From Vespula vulgaris (lineage: Eukaryota; Arthropoda; Insecta; Hymenoptera; Vespidae), in the NCBI RefSeq assembly GCF_905475345.1, contig NC_066588.1, positions 8,545,001 through 8,609,000 on the forward strand: a DNA stretch of 64,000 nucleotides, in the 5' to 3' direction. The notes under the pieces are model-generated. The model did no database searches. It had not been told where the DNA came from and saw nothing but the letters and a program-made list of their open reading frames with translations. Both the position numbers and the translations under genes were made by a program. Shown one piece after another: positions 13,326-26,584 of the stretch (position 1 is its first letter; every line of letters starts with the position of its first letter).

Positions 13326-15696
13326 GTAATATGTGTATGTATATACACACATGCACATATATATATATGTATATATGTATATCTATATATATGTATGTAT
13401 GTATCTATACGTATATATATTATATGTATGTATATATATATATACATGCACATATATCTATTTATATATGTATTTTTCTTATTTCTTTTTCTTTTTTTTT
13501 CGTCTCTCTCTCTCTCTCTCTCGCTCTCTCTTTCTATCTCTTTTTTCTATTTTCTCCTTTTTTTTCTCTGTTTTTTTCTTCCTTCCCGTCGACTTCCTTT
13601 CAGAGAGGTAATAGCTCGAGTCACGTTCCGACATTTCTTCCTGAGGTTAAATTTCTTCTCGTCGGAACGTAAATAAATCCAACGTTATTTTATTGGTATT
13701 CAACGTTACGCGGATAAACAGTGGATTACGAAAATATTCGCACATCTCTTGAATTGTACCTCTTTTTTCTTTTCTTTTCTTTTCTCTTCCATTTTCTATA
13801 TTTCTTTTTTTTAACAGTTGCTAAATTATTTACAACGGCTTTTATTAAGTTTTTAGTAGATAAAAGAAAGAGAAAATCAATGTGCTTCGTATGAAATATG
13901 TGTAGATGGTTTTTACTTTTAATTTTGAATCACAGTAACAATGCAAGATTACGCGATATATATTTTTTCTCTTTTTATTTTTGAATTTTTTATCAAGAAT
14001 TTTCTAGAGAAACGAATATTACATGTATTTTGTACATCCCTTTATCTTATTGATCCTAAAAGTCAATCCTAAAAGGAGTTATTTGTTTGAATATTTACCA
14101 TATTACATCTATGTTATATCATAAAACTCGACGTCTTCGAATAAACATAACTTTTGATAGGATTAATCGATTCGAATAAATAATATTGATAGGATGCTGA
14201 TAAGATAAGAATATCTAAAAGCTACATATTGTACATGTATATAAATACATATATTTTTTATAAAACCTGTTGTGTGCGTAATAATGTGTGTAATAATGCG
14301 AGCGTGTGCGCGCATGTGTCTTTGTAATAAAGAATTTATATACAGTTCATTTTATATCTCTGTTATTTCATTGTTATAAAAAACAAAAGAAGAAAAAACA
14401 AAGAAAACATACTTTTCATTCAAATTTCAAACATATATTTTTTCATAATATTTTACATAACATTTTACAAGCATACTTCCCATACGAATTATTCTTCAGA
14501 GATATAATATTAACAAATAATATTAACAAAGCGGACATTAATTTATTAAAATCAATTTTTATGGAAACTAAATCAGATTCTTTTGTTCGTACGTGGACAA
14601 AGATTTTATTTAATATCGATAAGTATTCAGATATTTCTATGAATCCGATGTATGAATACAAATTCAAATCTAAAGCCTTCAGTGATTCAGTATTAGTGAT
14701 GCGACTTCTCGAGAATGAGCTTTCGTGATCTTATATCAGAACGCATCTGGGTTAATGGTTTTAGTTGAAGCATGCAAACTGAAGAGATATCGGGGTTAAA
14801 GTTTTTCGTGAATCAGGTGGCACGATAAAATAAGTAAGAACAAACGGGATAGAAGATGAGATCCCATTTGTGAGCTGTCAAGGGATGTGTCTTGACGGCC
14901 ATAACCCTCCCTTCCTCCGGACTCCCCATAGATGATTTATAAACGAGTTCAGACTTCGCCGTTGGCTTCCTAACACTATGCACAAGGCGAGTCGCGGTAT
15001 TCCAAGAAGTTTCGTGGCATTCGAAGAATGTCCTTCGTCCATCCCCACTCCTCTTCTTTCTAACCCTATATTTCACTTCTCATCCCCCTTTCTGTTCGTA
15101 TCGAAGTCTTCCGTGATAAAGTCACGGATAATAGGCGCGTTGTTCGAGAGCATTAGCGACTCGAGAGTATGTCTATACGTCAGAGAATTGGCTCGATAAA
15201 TTTTGTCTCAGAAATTCTTGTCATACCTTTATCCAATTCATCTACTCTTACACACGCTTAGATAAGTTTCTTTGAGGATAGATAGAATTTTTTTTCTTGT
15301 ATCATGGAATTTTTTATCAATTTGTTATTTAAGAAATTAATTAGCCTCGTCATCTAGTGTTTCTGATTAGAACGTGAAATGAAATGATTGATAATTTCTA
15401 AGCGTTGTTATACATTTGATAAATTATTGACAGGTGTATATATATATATATATATGCATATATGTACGTATGTATGTACGTGTCGATGATGTAACAAAAT
15501 TTGTTACTTAGTTATTATCAAGTCAATTAATTCATAATATATTTAATATATTATTGACAAGTATATCTATATATGTTTGCGTATGTATGTGTATATCGAT
15601 GACGTAACAGAATTCGTTATTTAGTTATTATCAAGTTAACATTTTTATATTATCAAGTCAAATAATTAATAATACATTTAATATATTATTGACAGG

Positions 15697-15729
<33 letters not shown>

Positions 15730-16232
15730 ATCGATGATGTAACAAAATTCATTATTTAACTATTATCAAGTCGAGTGATAAAAAACTCTATCTCTTATTC
15801 TTTCTAACATAATTAATCCGTTAAAAAAAAATATATTCAGACGTTTTTTAGAAAACCATGCGAGTATCGAACGTTATCCCATTAAAATAAAAGGAAATAT
15901 TTAATTTCGATAGAAAAAAAGAAACGAAACAAAAGATCGGACGACGATTAGTTCAAACATTGTTACTTTTAATTAAAATATTTTTCTTTTTTTTTTCTCT
16001 TCGTATCTATCCATTAGCAATAATTTTGATCCACGTTATTAAATCGCTTATCTTCGCTTTTCGATTTTTGGCAAACGTAAGTGTTCCCTTTCTAGCATTG
16101 TGCAGAGTGCCTGACTGAAATGCGTTTATCGTGGGTTCCATCAATTCGCAAAGTTCGCGAATACGCCGGCACTTTGCCGGCATTCGCCTTGGTAATAAAC
16201 ATGCCAGCATGCCACGGCATGTTTATGACGCT

Positions 16233-16284
<52 letters not shown>

Positions 16285-16530
16285 ACGTCTTTTATCTCGT
16301 TTTACGACGTTCTCGTCACGAATATATAAATTAGTATATCGCGATTTCGAGTTCACAAAAACAGCCGTGTCACGTTCGAGGATAAGAAAGTTCTAAAATC
16401 TATTTTGAAGGTAAGATAATTAATTGTTTTTCGATACTTTGAGAAAGCCAAATTGATTAGCTAACTAACTTTGAAAACAATTATGTTAGCCTTCTTTACC
16501 AACGAATTAAAGAAGAAACGATCAAAGATT

Positions 16531-16592
<62 letters not shown>

Positions 16593-19540
16593 TCTCCATG
16601 TTGTCCAAGATCGAAGAGATTGCTCGTGTCTTCTGAGATGTCCCACGAGAGACCACGAGGTCGTTCGGGAACTCTCAGTTGAGTAACATAAACATTATAA
16701 CCTTCGAAGGACGAACTCTCAGAGTTTGTGTACATAGGGAAGGCTCTCGAAAATCGGGTGGTCTCGAAATTTCAGCCACGTTCTAGTTTCAACGAATTCC
16801 ATTTCTTTTTTTTTTCTCCTTTTCTTTTTCTTCCTTCTTCATCTTTTTTTGTTTTTTTTTTTTTTTTTTAATTTTCACATATCAAAATTTATTTGAAATG
16901 ATCTTTAAGGGAAAAACGTTCGCAGATAAAATCCTTTCTTTGTATCCTTTCTTCTGTACAACTAAAGAATACAAAGAAAATATTTGGAATTTATTCGATA
17001 AACAATTTCTATGGAGAACGTCCACTAGACAGATATTTTATTCTTATATACATACATACATAAATACATACGATTCATATTTTCTTTTGTAAAAAAGATT
17101 ATTCAGGAACGCGGAAAATATTTGCGCGGGATGTTTCGATTTAAACGGAGGGAAAGGAAAAATGAAAAATAGCGAAAGAATTTCTCGCAGTTGCACGGCT
17201 AATATGCGGACTGCTTTTGACTTTTTTATTTTTTTTTTATCTTCTTCTTTTTTGCAAAAGAATTTCTCGCAGTTGAATTCTGGCTAATATCAAGACTGCT
17301 TTTGATTTCTCTTATTATTTTTGTCTTCTTCTTTTTTTTCGATCTTATCCAAGCGTTTTAAATCGAAGAAAATCATTCGCAAAAAGAGATGAGAGAAGTT
17401 GAAAGGTGAGGAGGGTTTAAGTTTGACGAGGGTTGAATCTACCCTTCTATTTCCTTCCTTCCTTCCTTCCTTCCTTCCTTCCTTCCTTCCTTCCTTCCTC
17501 TCCCTTTCCCTTTTCCAGTCGCAACTATAAACGATATGAACTGCTTGCCTTTTCAAAGGAGAGACCCTCCGAGAAAATCCCAAGCGTGGCGGCTGCGTCT
17601 CGAAAACTTTCAAAGTCCGAAAGAACTCGCGTTTATTCCTCGCTTCGAATTACACCGGCTACTTCTGTACTTTCGAGCGTAGCTTGTATCATACTTTATC
17701 CCATCCAACCTTTCTTTACGTCTTTAGGTCTTCACAGCCCTATGTTACCCTATTCTAGCCTATCCAACCTTAACTACCTCTCACGAACTCATCCCAATCA
17801 CGATCCTTCCTTTTCCTTTTCTTTTATTTCTACATTAGATTCTTCTAACGCTAGTTCGTGATTCCAATTTGTTAAAAAGATAATTCGATTGGTTGCTTCG
17901 TGTCATTGTTTCTTCTAGCGTTGCGATTCAAATTTTTGTTTGTTTCTCTTTCTACGTATCTATGTGTTATCTCTATGTATTTAATATATATATATATATA
18001 CATATATGTATGTATAGAAATATAGATATAAATATGGATATATAAATATATAGATATAGATATGTATATATAGAGTCTACTGGATGAAGATTTTAATTAG
18101 ATCAATTAGAGAAGTTAATTGTTAAAGAATGTTGGCAAATTTGTGTTCGTTCGTTTATTATCTTTTTAATAATTAAAACAGATAATATTTTTTAATGAAC
18201 GGTGTGAAAATCGAAAGATAATAAATGATATTCTTTAAATGTTTCAATTTTTTCTTTGTCGTTTAGTAAAATGATAATTAACGGATATGTCGGTGGGAAT
18301 ACGTTCTTTTTATTAAAAGTATGTAAAGTATTTCGAGACAATTTAACTGCTAATAGAACGTAGGAAAAGAATGTTCTACAAATTATTCTAGCAGAAAAAT
18401 GAATGTCATTTTATCTAGAATATGAATTTTTATTTCTTCCTCTTTAATATCATTTCTGTCACTAAATGTTTTAGCACACACGTTCAGAAAAAGAGAAAGA
18501 GAAGGAGAGATAGACAGACAGACAGACAGAGAGAAAGAGAAAGGAAAAGAATAAAAAGAAATTTGATTTTCGTGACGAGTAAAACTTTCATAGCAGATTA
18601 TCCGAGCCTTTTAGGGACACCATATATGTGGAACAAAATAAACGTATATGTAATTTCGACGATGGCTTTCTCTTTCGAATTCCCTCGTATTAGATTATTC
18701 TTTTCTAGCATCGAAATGGCCCTTAACTAACAAAGGTTTGCCTTTTGGTCAAAACTTTATTCGACATCAATCGGAAAAAAGGAAATAGTCACCGCAATTT
18801 CCCGAGTGGCCGCTACTCTTCTTTATTAGACATCATGATCGATTCGTTCGGACCATTATTATTCGCTAATGAATGGAACGGATGATATCGTCCTTTCGAA
18901 TTTACAATTCGAATTTGTATTTTTTACGATCAGTTAATTTGTTGATCACCGAAGCGAATTTTGCAGGAATCGATAAATTTATCGAATGTATAATATAACG
19001 TTCTGATAATGATAAATTTCTTTGTTAAATACATTCATTTAAAACTGAAAAGAATGATAGAAATAATGTAGGCGATACACATACAAACACACACACACAT
19101 ATATACATTCTCATGTACGTATACAGTATGACAATAATTTAAAATTCTATATATTTTAAATAAATACGACATCTTACTGAATGATTAAAACTTATATATA
19201 GATATGTAATTGAAATGACCTAATTAAAAAATGTTTAAATTTATTATCATTAATTTTTTATATCATATCAAACTGAATTATAAAAAAAAAAAGAAAAAAA
19301 GAAATAGTACCTCTAATGAGAAAATAAAAAAGAATATATTACATTGGATACTTTTTTAATCGCTGTATTTTGATTAATAATGTAAACGTTCGAGAAATAA
19401 AATTAACGAAGCCAATGGCTATTATTCGTAGTAAATTTTTTAAATAAATTTAAAGAAGTACGTATTGAAAGCCAATACGGGAATAGTAATACGTAGAACG
19501 TATTTTTATAAATTTTGAAAAAAAAACAAAGAACAAAATA

Positions 19541-19602
<62 letters not shown>

Positions 19603-19911
19603 CAATAATATTTGAGTTTCATTTGTTTGCTGTGTACATATGTATATATAAATATTGAAAAGAGCGTTAAATATTTCGCTATACTTTATACAGAGGAATC
19701 TATGTTATTTTCACATCTATCTCATAGATATAAAAAGTATATATATATATATATATATGTATGTATATGTATGTACGTGGTTTCCTGTGTAGTTGCTACG
19801 TTTCGCATAATTCAAAAACTTTTCTAAAGTTCTAGTAACTTGCCTGTTTGGTAAGTTATTCGAATGACGAGTTACCACTCGAAGGAAACGAGTATGTATG
19901 TTATATGTATA

Positions 19912-19963
<52 letters not shown>

Positions 19964-20535
19964 TATATAAGAGTATAAGAGTGTAAGAGAAAGAGAAGCT
20001 TCTACGAGACTTCTCGTCGCCTATAAAATCTACCATAGCGACGATATTTCCTTCGAATTTATAAAACTGCGAGAAAGATTGTGATCGAATTTTTATATTT
20101 CGGTGAAAAAGAAAGTAAAAAAAAAAGGAAAAAGAAAAAGAAAGAACGAAAGAAAAAGGAATGATTTACTCGGATTCTCATTGAATTTAAGAATTTAAGA
20201 ATTGTCTTAAATTTCCATTAACTTTCTTTTGAAACGGCCTCGTTTTTCTGAGAAGGAAAGGAAGAGTCCAATGGAAGTCTTAACTCCGGTTGGAAGCTTA
20301 AGTTTCGAGCTTAAGCTTAAGCCGAATGCCAACGTAGCTTAGCTCGGAGACAGGGTTAAGAAGAGCATATAAACCTAGCCATAAATTCGCCGATAGAGAA
20401 CATTTAAAGGTATGTGGATGTGTGTGTTCGAAGTAGGAACGTGTTACGTTCCTTTGATGTTGGTCGATCAAACTCAGAGAGAAATCGATAGGATAGATAG
20501 ATAGATAAAGGAGAAAGAGAAAAGAGAAAGAGATA

Positions 20536-20598
<63 letters not shown>

Positions 20599-21069
20599 CA
20601 ATTTATTTCTATGATTTAGTTTCTATGATATTTCTATGGGAAAAAGAGAAAAATAAATAAAATAATTACATAATAAAAAAAAGTTATATAAGAAATAAGA
20701 ATCGAGTAAAGGTTAAAGAAATAAAAATAAAAGTTATTATTATAGTAATAGAGTTATATTAATATCAATATATTAATATAATTATATAACAGAATATAGT
20801 TAGAAAAGGAAAGGTAATAATAAATAATGGTAGTAGGAAAATGTGTGTAGGTATTAGTATAAATGTATGTAGGTATACGAGTTGTAGGATAAAATTAGTT
20901 TAATATAAATTATGATATAAAATAGGAGATATAAATAATATTAGTTTAAATTAAAATGGATAGATTATATAATTATGTAATTAGAGATAGAGAGAAAAAT
21001 ATTTCTTTTTATACTTTTTATACATATTTATGTATATGTGTGTATAAAGGTGTAGGTACGTACATATAG

Positions 21070-21121
<52 letters not shown>

Positions 21122-22546
21122 ATTTCTCACATTGAAACATGTTTACTCTCCTCAATGATTTTGTTTGGTTAAGTTAACCCGAATACCTCATTTTTTTCTT
21201 TTTATTCAGGAAAATATGAAAATTTCTTACCAAACGAGATGTCTCATCGAACGGAGTAAACCCTTTAAAGGAAAATTTACTCTTGAGACTATAGAAGCCA
21301 ACGAAGAGTGACCCACTTTAATCTGTAAATGGTTATAACGTGGAAAATGCGTTGGAGTAAAAAAGAACGGGACTTGCACGTGTGTAATGTATACGTGTGT
21401 GTGTGTACCCATGTTTGTACGTATATACGTATGTACCTATGTATGTATATATAAAAATCGAAGGAGGTCGAGCGGGAAAATATAGTCAAAAAATCGATCG
21501 CTTTTCAAGGATACTTCTATTCTCTTTTCTTCTTCCCTGCAATTAAATGCGTTCTCTCTTCGTTATCACCATTTCCTGATTAAAATCGGAGAAATATTTC
21601 GCTTCGATCTACCATCTATTAATCCTTTGAGCAATGAGTTTTCTTAATGCCAGCTAGTCGATCGGAATGAATTATTTTACATTCTTCTCATTGATATCAC
21701 TTTCAATATCACTTTTTCCAATAAGTTTTGTTTCCTCTTAAAAATAAACACATTCTAATACAATGACCAGACAGTAAATTAACGGGACTAGTAGATTGGT
21801 ACAAAATTGAAACTGTATATTCGTTTAAGTACCTACATGTTACAATAGACCAACTAAGTTACGTGAAACGAAAATGTACATTGGTGCTGTTCAAAGGGTT
21901 AATTTCTAACATTTCATACGTCAAAGACGTTCCTAATCAAACCCAATAAATTCTCAGCCATTCTCATGGCACCAATTACAATGGCCCTCCAATTCGTACC
22001 ATAATTGCACATATTACATATATATATATATATATATACATATACGTACACACACGCATACACACACACACGCGCGCGCGCGCGCGCACACACACACCTA
22101 TCCACTCACACATAGATATATATATACATGTATATACATATCACACACACACATATATATACATATACACATTCAATAGTTTCGTATGCGTACACCTTAC
22201 ATTGAACGCGTCGCTTTATATACTACACCGGCAACCAATCGATCTTGCTAATTCACCTCATCCGCCATTGTTCCAGATAGATCACCGTATAGGAGAACGT
22301 TGAGTGGAATGAACTCTTCGAACGGAAAATATTCGACGAAATTTCAATCCTCACGATCGCGAAGGGAACCGGATTTACTTCGGCCGATTGCTCGAAATCG
22401 AAATGGTTTTTGAACTTGGTTAATCATCGTGGAAAATAAAAGTTAAAAACTTTGCGAACGGATCATCTTTACGAAAGGGAGGAAGGACGGATGGAATGGG
22501 CTGACATACACAGTTAGGCTCGAAGTTATATGTAACTTTATAAATA

Positions 22547-22585
<39 letters not shown>

Positions 22586-23202
22586 TGGTACATAAAGATC
22601 TCGAGATTAATTTTTTAGGTTATTGCGGAAGTATAAAAAGAAAATTATTTTTGATGTTGTAAGAACGTATACGAATGCGTGGAATACGAATTGTCGATAA
22701 TGATCCTCCAAAGAGGTCGTATTTTTCACGGATTTAACGTCATTATGTAAATGTTCGAACGAAATGACCCATGACATATCGATACTATATCCAAATGGTG
22801 GCTACGTTTGCCAAGGAAAAGGACGAAATGAAAAATAATCGTAAAATTGTAGGTAGTCCTGAATGGGTCGCTCTCTGAGCACGATTATGTGGAAATGCTT
22901 TCGCTTAAAACCGGGTCGAGTAATACGTGATTCTTTTGATTAAAGAAAGAGAGAAAAAGAGAGAAAGAGAAAAGAGAGAAAGAGATAGAGATAAACATAA
23001 TTTATTTCCAAGGGTTTCAAGCCGCAGTACGGAAAAGAGGTGAAAAAATTAAAGAGAAAATAAAAATAAAAATAAATATAAAATACAAAGGTAGTCGAAC
23101 AATAGTACTACTATAATATATAATAGTACAGTTATTACAATTATCGTACTACAATTATCATAGTATATTGATTAACAATAAAATATTAGAATATTATTTT
23201 AA

Positions 23203-23233
<31 letters not shown>

Positions 23234-25061
23234 GATTCGTGATGTACGTGAATTGGAGAATTTGGAAACAATTTGTTTGACGTTAATGTTGTTTGTTAAC
23301 TTGCACGAATATAATGCGATTTTGATTAACTTAAGTAGGTATATAGTCATTAGCTTCTATCTATACCCCCCCCTCTCTCTCTCTTTCTCTCTCTCGCTTT
23401 CACAAAGAGATTCAAGATATGATTCGTGCTCGACCGAGCGGCATTCGACACGAAGCAAGTGGAGCGCGTGCGTTGAATCGTCAATTAAAAATATTTAATT
23501 TACGTGCCGGCCGGTTCGTTCCATCGATATCTGTGTGTATCTACCGAGGTAAATCGGTGTACTGTAAATGCAATTAAATCCTTAACGAATATGGCTTGCG
23601 TTCGCGCGATAAAATGAATCTACGGACCTACCGAGATATAGGTACGTGCGAAACTCGTAAAACTTTATGTATGTAATTTGCGACAAATAAATTATGATTG
23701 TCGTAGCGGCTTTAATTGCTTCATCCGACGCCTCGCAAGGGCCGCCGCTACTGTTGTTGTTGGAGAAGGAAGAGAAAGAGATGAAGAAAGAGGAGGAGGA
23801 GGAGGAGGAGGAGAAGGGGAAGGAAGTGAACAGGGGAGGAATAGAGAAAGAGAAAAAATAATTCGACTTTAATAAACGCTTGCAAAGTACGAGCTCTCGC
23901 ATCATCGATGAGTGCGATATTTTCTGTTCTTCTTTTTCTTTTTTCTTTTTTGTTTTTCTTTCTCCTCCTTTTTTTCTTTTTCTCCTTTGTTATTCCTTTT
24001 ATTTCTTCCGTCCTTACTCCCTCAACCATCCTTTAGTTTTTTTAATGCTACGGTATAACTAGCACGTCTAACAATAAAATCGTGAAAAATCGCGAGATTC
24101 CTTTTCGCGAATATCTTCATCGATTTATTTTCAGTTCTCTGTCTTCTTCTTTTTCCTTGTTCTTTTTTCTTTTTCGTTTCTTTTCTTTTCTTTTCTTTTC
24201 TTTTGCAATTTTTCCAAACAAGATTTGTCCATTAAATGAGATCCACGAGCGACGGGTCATCGCACTCGAGCGAACGCAAACATGTCGCAAGTGATTCCCT
24301 TCGGGATTGAATTCTGAAAAATTCGCGAGTTCACGAAGAAGAAGAAAAAGAGGGTGGGGAAAAGAAAAAAAGAAGTAGGAAAAATTCCGTCCAAATCTTA
24401 TAATCGACTTGATACTGAACTCCTAACGAAATTTGTAAATACGATAAAATACGATATTATTTTCTTCACCTGTGTGATACGTTAAAAGTACAATGATATC
24501 TTTTTTGGAGCGATGTTGGTAGAAGGCACGTACAAACGTGTTGATTGAAAGAAAAAGAAAAGAAAAAAGTAAAACAAGATAGAATAAAATAAAATAAAGT
24601 AAAATGAAATGAAATAAAATAAGAAAAGGAGCGACAGAAAGAAATGAAAAAAAAAATAAATAAATAAAGAAGAGAAAAAGAGAAAAAAAAAAGAAAAAAG
24701 AAAACAAAGAAAAAAAAAAGATTACGACGATAAGCGTGTCAATAGTTGATCCTATAAATCCGTAATTACCTTTCGAGAAGATTTAATGGTGTCCCGATTC
24801 TATCGTTAGAGCCCGAACGACTAACTTGAAATTAAATCGATATCTTTTACTCTGGTCTCTTCTCGAAAGAAAACCGATTCTCAAGATGGATTGAATATCA
24901 TGCGGACGGCTATTACAATTAGGAAAGAATTAGTGTTGTATGTTAGGAAAAGAAGAACGTTTTCACTGCGACGCACTGCGACGGATGTAAAATTTCTTAT
25001 CTTGCAGTTTCTGGCTAACCGCAACGCGATAACTCGAGATATATGGCACGTAGATATATTG

Positions 25062-25120
<59 letters not shown>

Positions 25121-25781
25121 TATAGATATGAATATAGATATAGATATATGCATACATATATATATATAAATATATACGTAAAGAAATGAAAAATAATGAA
25201 GGGGTGATGCGTCTATGCATTTATTATATGTTTGCTTCTTACTCTATTTTTTATCTTTTTCATTTGTCCCTTTTTTTATATTTCTACTTGTTTGATTTTT
25301 TATTATATAAAAAACTAGTTACGAGATAGCAAAAGATTCTGTCATAGAACTTCAAAAACAGGTAATACATATACATATCCATATCCGTCGTTTCGTTATG
25401 CAAAAAAAAAAGAAAAAAGGGGGCGAAAAAGAGAGAAAGAGAGAGAGAGAGAAAGAGAAAGAGAGAGACAAAAGAAACGTGATAAATTATAATTCGAGAG
25501 AGATAGAGAGAGAGAGAGAAAAAATGAATAAGAGTTCATATTCGTCAGCAAATTCTCGGAAAATTTGCCCATATCGGTTTCTATCGAATCTCGTACACAG
25601 TAGTCGCGAATATTACAAAAGTCATGCTGCATATGGGAAGAGATTCTTTTTCATATTTTTGATCATGAAGTCATTCGATTATCAGTACTGAAAAAGCATC
25701 GGGAGAGGAAAACGTATTCCCGTAACAATTTCTCATTTTCCCTTCCTCTCCGAGTTTTCTCTTATTCTCTCTTTCTCTCTA

Positions 25782-25816
<35 letters not shown>

Positions 25817-26069
25817 TTCTCTTTCCCTCTATCATTCTCTCTCTCTTTCTCTATCTCTCTTTTTCTCTTTTCTTCTATCATTCTCTCTCTCTTTCTCTCT
25901 TTCCCTCTATATTTCTTTTTCTCTGTCTCTCTTCTTTTTTCGTTCTTTTTTTACAACATGACATCAAACGTCAACAACGACGACGATAGCTCTTTTACCG
26001 TCGTCCACGATCGTTACGAAGCGAATGTGAATAGTAAAATTCTTGCATATTCATATGCCGCTTTCAGGC

Positions 26070-26128
<59 letters not shown>

Positions 26129-26548
26129 GAAAAGGAGAAAGAAAAAACAGTACAAACAAGAATCGAGGGGAATAATAAAAAATCACATACGCGCACATAG
26201 TTACACAGATACATCGACACTGCACCGACATTGCAACTACACACACACACACACACACATATATATAGCGGCTAGAAATTTATCAGATCTCTTTCACAGC
26301 TCGTATTTCACGGCGAAACTCACTCCGAACGATATGATTTAACGCTCGCCACTTGTATCCGTTATCATTAGGAATGAAACTTGGCTCGGTCTTGTTTCGA
26401 AACCCCTCCATTATCTTCTTTCACACCCTCCAACCCTTCGACTGTCTCTTTCGTTTCACCGAACAAAACATTTATACTCTGTCACAAATAAATATTTCCT
26501 GCAACGTATCTTGTGTATACATTTATCCGCTATATTTCTTTTATTATT

Positions 26549-26584
<36 letters not shown>

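Noticed and set aside
13139..13676. Tyr/Ile-rich and Ser/Leu-rich frames on both strands
   Set aside because: They are products of TA, CA and CT microsatellites.
17433..17861. 142-codon plus-strand frame
   Set aside because: It begins in the CTTC repeat, has no recognisable domain and is Ser/Pro-rich in a C/T-rich stretch.
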